Assembly (NCBI GenBank): GCA_023417955.1
Contig: JAEZDW010000202.1
Location: 1 to 9,340 of the forward strand
DNA length: 9,340 nt
Reading direction: 5' to 3'
Origin: Bacteroidota bacterium
Lineage (GTDB): Bacteria; Bacteroidota; Bacteroidia; Cytophagales; Cyclobacteriaceae
The position numbers and the translations under genes were made by a program. Below the pieces are notes generated by a model. The model saw nothing but the letters and a program-made list of their open reading frames with translations, searched no databases and was not told the origin of the DNA. Positions 5,686 to 9,340 of this stretch are shown piece by piece. The number at the start of each line of letters is the position of its first letter. Within the stretch, counting starts at the first letter, position 1.

Positions 5686-8142
5686 TCAGACAGGCAGGAC
5701 AATAGTAAAAGTAGCTCCTTTTCCAGGGTCCGAAGTGGCTGATATCTGGCCGCCGTGGTTCTCGACAATTTTCTTGCACATTGCGAGGCCGATTCCCGTG
5801 CCCTGATATTCGGATTTGCCGTGAAGGCGTTGAAAGATGTTAAAAATCTGAATCGCGTTTTCCTGGTTGAATCCAATGCCGTTATCGACAAAATCAATAC
5901 GGACGTATCTGCCCGGAATTGGTAAGTTCTCCTCGCCTTTGGCCTTGTTCACCATTTCGCGACAACGGATCTCGAGGTGTAACGGCACACCATTACGCGC
6001 AAATTTGAGTGCGTTGGAAACGAGATTTGTAAACAGCTGACTCATCTGAACCGGTATAGCCTTCAAGACCGGCAGCGGATCGGCGCTGATGGTGCATCCT
6101 TTTTGTTCGATGAGCAATTCAAAGTCGTTTATTACTTCTTCGAGTATCTTATTAAGGTCCACGCATTCAAGTTCCTGGTCCGGGTTCGAGAGTTGCGAGA
6201 TCGTAAGTACGTCGCGAATCAGGCGCAGCATGCGCGCAGACGATTTATCAATCTTCGACAGGTAGGATTCGGCGCGACTGTCGACGCCAGGGCCAAGAAT
6301 GTTGCTCAGCATTTCCACGAAGGTGGAAATCTTTCGCGCGGGTTCCTGCAGGTCGTGTGAAGCGATATGGGCGAATTGTGAGAGCTCGGCATTCGTTCGC
6401 CTGAGACTTTCCGTACGCTCCTTTACAATTTGTTCAATCTCCTGTCTTGCGAGTACCTGGGGGGTCACATCGACTGTGATGGCAAGTACTCCGAGTATTT
6501 CGCCGTCTGAATCGCGATAAGGTTCGTATACGAAGTTCTGGTAGACTGTTTCCCGCGTTCCGTTGCGCGTCAATGTAACGGGTCGTTCATTCGCAACGAA
6601 TGGTATACCGGTCGTAAAGACATCATGCATTAACTGCTCGAGCCCCTGCCCGCGGGCTTCGGGGACTCCCTGAAACACCGGTTTGTGCATCACCTCTTCA
6701 GGCGGCTTTCCCCACAGTTCGATAATGAGGTCATTGGCCACTTCGACGACATGGTCGGGTCCTATCATGATCGCCATTGCAACGGGGGCCTGCTTAACCA
6801 TGTTACGGAAGTTGCGCTCACTCTGCTCAACCTTGAGCTTGGCAACAATTAAATCTGTCACATCCGCAGCCGTATTCATCACGCCATAAACTTCCCCGTT
6901 GCCGTCGAACAACGGGGTGAAACTGTAGTTGAAATAGTACGACCACGGCTTTCCATTAACAATAAGGTCGACGCGCTGATTACGGGCATGAAACGGAATT
7001 CCGGTCGTGAAGACGCTGTCAAGTTGCTGGTAAATTTCCTGGTTGGCCAGTTCTGGCAGTACGTTGCGATATAATTTCCCCACCACGTCACCACCCTTGC
7101 CCCATACGTCAACTATGGCCTGGTTAACCATCGTGATGCGCATCTCTCTACCTTCGTAAACACCCATAGGAAATGGAGCACTTTCAACGAGAGACCGGAT
7201 TCTGATTTCGCTTTGTTCAAGCTTCTTGCGGGCCGTGACTTGTTCGGTTACGTCGGCTGCAACGGCCATGACGCCGGATATTTCTCCGGCACCGTTCCGG
7301 AAGGCTTCATATACGAAGTTGACAAAAACAGTCTCTGCAGCACCATCGCGGTAAAGTGTAACGGGAGTGCCGATAGCTGTAAACGTCTCTCCCGTCTTAT
7401 ATACCTGTCGCAGCAAACTCTCAAAGCCTTCTTGTCCTGCCTCGACAAGTTCCTCGAAAATAGGTTTACCCAATATCTGCTCACTCAACTTTCCCCACAA
7501 TGTGAGCATTCGGTCATTAGCGATATCAACGACGAACTCCGGACCAGATAGAATACACATCGCCACCGGGGCTTGCATGATAATGTTCCTGAGATTGGTC
7601 TCACTTTGAATCAGCCGTTGCCGCGCCAGTTCTAGTTCGTGAACCATGGCGACCTTCTTCGTTGTTTCATTGCACACGACGAGAACACCATCGATCGTGC
7701 CTTGTTCTCCGAACACTGCGCTATAGCTAAACGTCCAGTATACGTCCTCAATTTTTCCATTTCGGAAGATGGGTATCAGCTGGTCTTCGAGAAAAAAGGA
7801 TTCACCGGTAGTCTTTACTTTTTCAATTAGCGGATAGATGATTTCCCAAATCTCCGGCCAGCATTCACGCGCGGTCTGTCCCAAAGCATTCGGATGTTTA
7901 CCGCTGCTTCCCAGGCTGGGTCGGTAAGCATCGTTGTAAAACTGGACCATGTCGTCACCCCACCAAAGGAACATGGGAAAACCAGAATGAATCACCGCCG
8001 CTACCATTGTGCGTAGGGACTGGGGCCAATTTTCAATCGGACCAACCGAAGTAGCCGACCAATCAAATTTCCGGATTAGTTCACCGAGTTCACCCCCGGC
8101 CTGAAGGAATGCATACGGTCTTTCGGTCTTTTCCACCATCAT
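5686..8142 (-). CDS. Cytoplasmic four-PAS sensor histidine kinase
   Basis: This 818-residue kinase has no signal peptide or membrane segment, so it senses inside the cell. Four PAS units run in series: PAS1 about 40-165 (FLWWGDDMVQFYNDAYRP, common in Bacteroidetes kinases), PAS2 about 185-300, PAS3 about 315-430 and PAS4 about 445-560. Each later unit ends in an ADVT/VDVT-type PAC signature. PAS2 and PAS4 are clearly paralogous (MQAPVAM/KQAPVAM, ELWGK/TLWGK, NFVYE). A coiled linker leads to the HisKA H-box FAHIASHDLQEPARK with H596. The ATPase follows with the N-box NLVSNALKFA (706-715), G1 DNGIG (753-757), F-box FNIFQRLH and G2 GTGIGLAM (781-788), all intact. No C-terminal receiver is fused; the partner is almost certainly the response regulator ending 10 bases upstream. 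It starts with a double ATG (8142 and 8139). The ligand of the PAS units, whether haem, flavin, small molecule or none, cannot be read. Confidence 0.95.
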   Translation of the reverse strand: MMVEKTERPYAFLQAGGELGELIRKFDWSATSVGPIENWPQSLRTMVAAVIHSGFPMFLWWGDDMVQFYNDAYRPSLGSSGKHPNALGQTARECWPEIWEIIYPLIEKVKTTGESFFLEDQLIPIFRNGKIEDVYWTFSYSAVFGEQGTIDGVLVVCNETTKKVAMVHELELARQRLIQSETNLRNIIMQAPVAMCILSGPEFVVDIANDRMLTLWGKLSEQILGKPIFEELVEAGQEGFESLLRQVYKTGETFTAIGTPVTLYRDGAAETVFVNFVYEAFRNGAGEISGVMAVAADVTEQVTARKKLEQSEIRIRSLVESAPFPMGVYEGREMRITMVNQAIVDVWGKGGDVVGKLYRNVLPELANQEIYQQLDSVFTTGIPFHARNQRVDLIVNGKPWSYYFNYSFTPLFDGNGEVYGVMNTAADVTDLIVAKLKVEQSERNFRNMVKQAPVAMAIMIGPDHVVEVANDLIIELWGKPPEEVMHKPVFQGVPEARGQGLEQLMHDVFTTGIPFVANERPVTLTRNGTRETVYQNFVYEPYRDSDGEILGVLAITVDVTPQVLARQEIEQIVKERTESLRRTNAELSQFAHIASHDLQEPARKISTFVEMLSNILGPGVDSRAESYLSKIDKSSARMLRLIRDVLTISQLSNPDQELECVDLNKILEEVINDFELLIEQKGCTISADPLPVLKAIPVQMSQLFTNLVSNALKFARNGVPLHLEIRCREMVNKAKGEENLPIPGRYVRIDFVDNGIGFNQENAIQIFNIFQRLHGKSEYQGTGIGLAMCKKIVENHGGQISATSDPGKGATFTIVLPV

Positions 8143-8152
8143 AGTTGAGCCC

Positions 8153-8545
8153 TCACAGCCGCCGTTCCGTCAGGATTTTTTTAAGGGTACTTTCCCATCC
8201 CGAATACTTATCGGGTTTGGTAATAAAATCAGCGGCGCCAAGTTCTCTGGTACGTGTAATCGAATCGCGATCAGAACTAGTCGTAAGAACCACAACCGGA
8301 ATGTCTTTCCAAACCGAATTCTTCTTGACCTCAACGAGGAACTGACGCCCATCCATCAGAGGCATATTAAGATCAAGGAAGATGAGTTGAGGCAACGTTG
8401 AGGCAGACGCCAGTGCATTAAGACCCTCGCGGCCATTGACGGCAGTCGCGCAACTCGTCGAAGGCGAAACTGCGTCGATCACCGAAAGGAAAATCTCGCG
8501 GTCGTCCTCGTCATCGTCAATGAGCAACAGATGTTTAAACGACAT
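8153..8545 (-). CDS. Single-domain response regulator (CheY-like)
   Basis: This 130-residue protein is a receiver domain alone. All catalytic positions are present: D10-D11-D12 for Mg2+, D58 in FLDLNMP as the phospho-acceptor, T88/T89 in VVVLTTSS as the switch, and K110 in FITKP. With no DNA-binding or enzymatic output domain, it must act by binding other proteins or by passing phosphate on. The form is typical of small Bacteroidetes receivers next to multi-PAS kinases. It is the first gene of the pair: its TGA at 8153-8155 is followed 10 bases later by the kinase ATG. A perfect TAnnTTTG box ends 4 bases before its ATG, so its mRNA is probably leaderless. Confidence 0.95.
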   Translation of the reverse strand: MSFKHLLLIDDDEDDREIFLSVIDAVSPSTSCATAVNGREGLNALASASTLPQLIFLDLNMPLMDGRQFLVEVKKNSVWKDIPVVVLTTSSDRDSITRTRELGAADFITKPDKYSGWESTLKKILTERRL

Positions 8546-8549
8546 GCAA

Positions 8550-8557
8550 CAAAAATA
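8550..8557 (-). promoter_or_regulatory. TAnnTTTG -7 box for the response regulator-kinase pair
   Basis: On minus, TATTTTTG matches the Bacteroidetes -7 consensus at all fixed positions and is separated by TTGC from the ATG at 8545. Transcription would start at or within a few bases of the A of ATG. No good TTG/TTTG element at 17-23 bases upstream is seen, which lowers confidence. Confidence 0.45.
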
Positions 8558-8627
8558 GAAATTATTGTCAGAGAACTATGAGTTTTGATTGGTTGTAATC
8601 ATAAAGACGATTAAGCAGTTCGGTAAT

Positions 8628-9155
8628 TCAAAACAATTTCTCTTGCGGCGGCTTGGCCCCGGCCAGTCTCAAATAGACGGTCGTCTGTCCCCGATGATGT
8701 GTCTGATGTTCGAAGCATTTTATGAATGCAGCTTCCTTAGTCATCTCGAATCTATTGAACATCTTTATCGTCTCTTGCAGGGATTTTGCATCGACATTCT
8801 TCAAACTGGTTATGACGAAATCATATCCCTCCATTACCAGGCGGGTAACGTTCGCTTTGGACTTATCCGTTGCTTTCTCAAGTTCACCAAAATTGATGGG
8901 ATTTTTTTGATCGGAAGCAGCTGCGGCAAATCCGTAATTTGCTTCGGTGAGATGCAGCATTTGTTCTGCAAATGATCGCATTTCTGGTGTGGGCTTCAGG
9001 CTGTAACCGGATTCGGGCATAGCATCAAGGTATTCTTTGGTATACTCTTTTGCGCGCTCCCAGTCCTTAATCAATTGGTCTACAGACTGGGCCTGCACCG
9101 TTTGAAATGCAGACAGGAAACACAAAATGGCGATGAATGTCTTTATTAATTTCAT
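8628..9155 (-). CDS. Exported DinB/YfiT-fold putative metalloenzyme
   Basis: This 175-residue protein begins with a signal peptide (K-L-I-K, hydrophobic core, AxA-type end QTVQA before QSVDQL), so the mature protein of about 150 residues lies in the periplasm. The mature part is helical with the DinB-like pattern: DWERAKEYTKEYLDAMPE, then FAEQMLHLTEANYGFAA with H68, and FEHQTHHRGQTTVYLRLAG with H150 and H154. These three histidines match the usual metal-binding triad of the DinB superfamily (one His after the second helix, HxxxHRGQ near the end). Relatives include thiol-dependent S-transferases; most members have no known reaction, so no substrate is assigned. It does not resemble DinB DNA polymerase IV despite the family name. 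It lies 82 bases upstream of the response regulator on the same strand. TATATTGG at 9171-9178 is a poor promoter candidate. Confidence 0.88.
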   Translation of the reverse strand: MKLIKTFIAILCFLSAFQTVQAQSVDQLIKDWERAKEYTKEYLDAMPESGYSLKPTPEMRSFAEQMLHLTEANYGFAAAASDQKNPINFGELEKATDKSKANVTRLVMEGYDFVITSLKNVDAKSLQETIKMFNRFEMTKEAAFIKCFEHQTHHRGQTTVYLRLAGAKPPQEKLF

Positions 9156-9286
9156 AGGGTTAGATTTTTTCCAATATAATGGATTCTGATAAAATGGGCA
9201 GCGTGTGATTGAGAATCCGGCAAAGACCTTATGAAAGATGTCTCGCCAGAGAATACATTAGCAGAATGGAAAAGGAATGTGAAGAG

Positions 9287-9340
9287 TAGTCTGGATCGGG
9301 TTCGAACCGATGACCTCTGCCCTGTCAAGGCAGCGCTCTA
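9287..9340 (-). tRNA. tRNA-Val(GAC), 3' part; 5' end off the window
   Basis: Read on minus, the sequence gives an anticodon stem CTGCC/GGCAG (9329-9333 with 9317-9321) and a seven-base loop TTGACAG, so the anticodon is GAC (9324-9326), decoding GUC valine. A T-arm ATCGG-TTCGAAC-CCGAT follows (9311-9295), then the acceptor 3' strand CCAGACT (9294-9288) and discriminator A (9287). CCA is not encoded; CTC follows. The acceptor 5' strand and most of the D-arm lie beyond 9340, so acceptor pairing cannot be verified here. Confidence 0.93.

Noticed and set aside
9171..9178. TATATTGG as promoter of the DinB-fold gene
   Set aside because: It misses one fixed position of the -7 consensus and has no -33 partner at the right spacing; not listed as a feature.
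9287..9340. tRNA-Val 3' end as an integration site
   Set aside because: No integrase, no repeat of the tRNA end and no foreign-looking genes occur next to it in the window.

Overview
The window looks like chromosomal DNA from a Bacteroidetes bacterium, most likely of the Cytophagales/Chryseolinea type. This is an inference from several signs: moderate G+C, -7 promoter boxes of the TAnnTTTG type, Bacteroidetes-style receiver and PAS histidine kinase proteins, an exported DinB-fold protein, and a secreted carboxylesterase remnant whose wording fits that group. No phage, insertion sequence or CRISPR array is visible.

Layout. Positions 1-393 (minus) hold the N-terminal part of a secreted alpha/beta hydrolase that runs off the left edge. 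It diverges from an MFS drug-efflux gene of the Bcr/CflA type (571-1755, plus), the only plus-strand gene. Next comes a broken type-B carboxylesterase of which only the C-terminal end survives (about 1806-2159, minus). A gene-less stretch follows (about 2160-2527) with an 11-bp tandem repeat, a wide inverted repeat and small hairpins.

From 2528 to 9155 every gene is on the minus strand. Read in the direction of transcription they are: an exported DinB-fold protein (9155-8628), a single-domain response regulator (8545-8153), an 818-residue cytoplasmic four-PAS histidine kinase (8142-5686), a DeoD-type purine nucleoside phosphorylase (5616-4900), a receiver-like protein that has lost its phosphorylation residues (4848-4477), a small basic lipoprotein (4271-4023), and a stand-alone protein with a divergent LigD-type primase-polymerase domain (3931-2528). 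The right edge carries the 3' part of a tRNA-Val(GAC) gene, also on minus.

How they fit together. The response regulator and kinase lie 10 bases apart and are very probably co-transcribed as a phosphorelay pair. deoD and the degenerate receiver follow at gaps of 69 and 51 bases, so one four-gene transcript is possible but not shown. The most unusual items are the LigD-Pol-like protein, in which the first catalytic aspartate appears to be glutamine and the N-terminal third is unrecognised; the pseudo-receiver; and the 11-bp repeat array beside the decayed esterase. TAnnTTTG-like boxes only 4-7 bases before the start codons of three genes suggest leaderless or nearly leaderless mRNAs.
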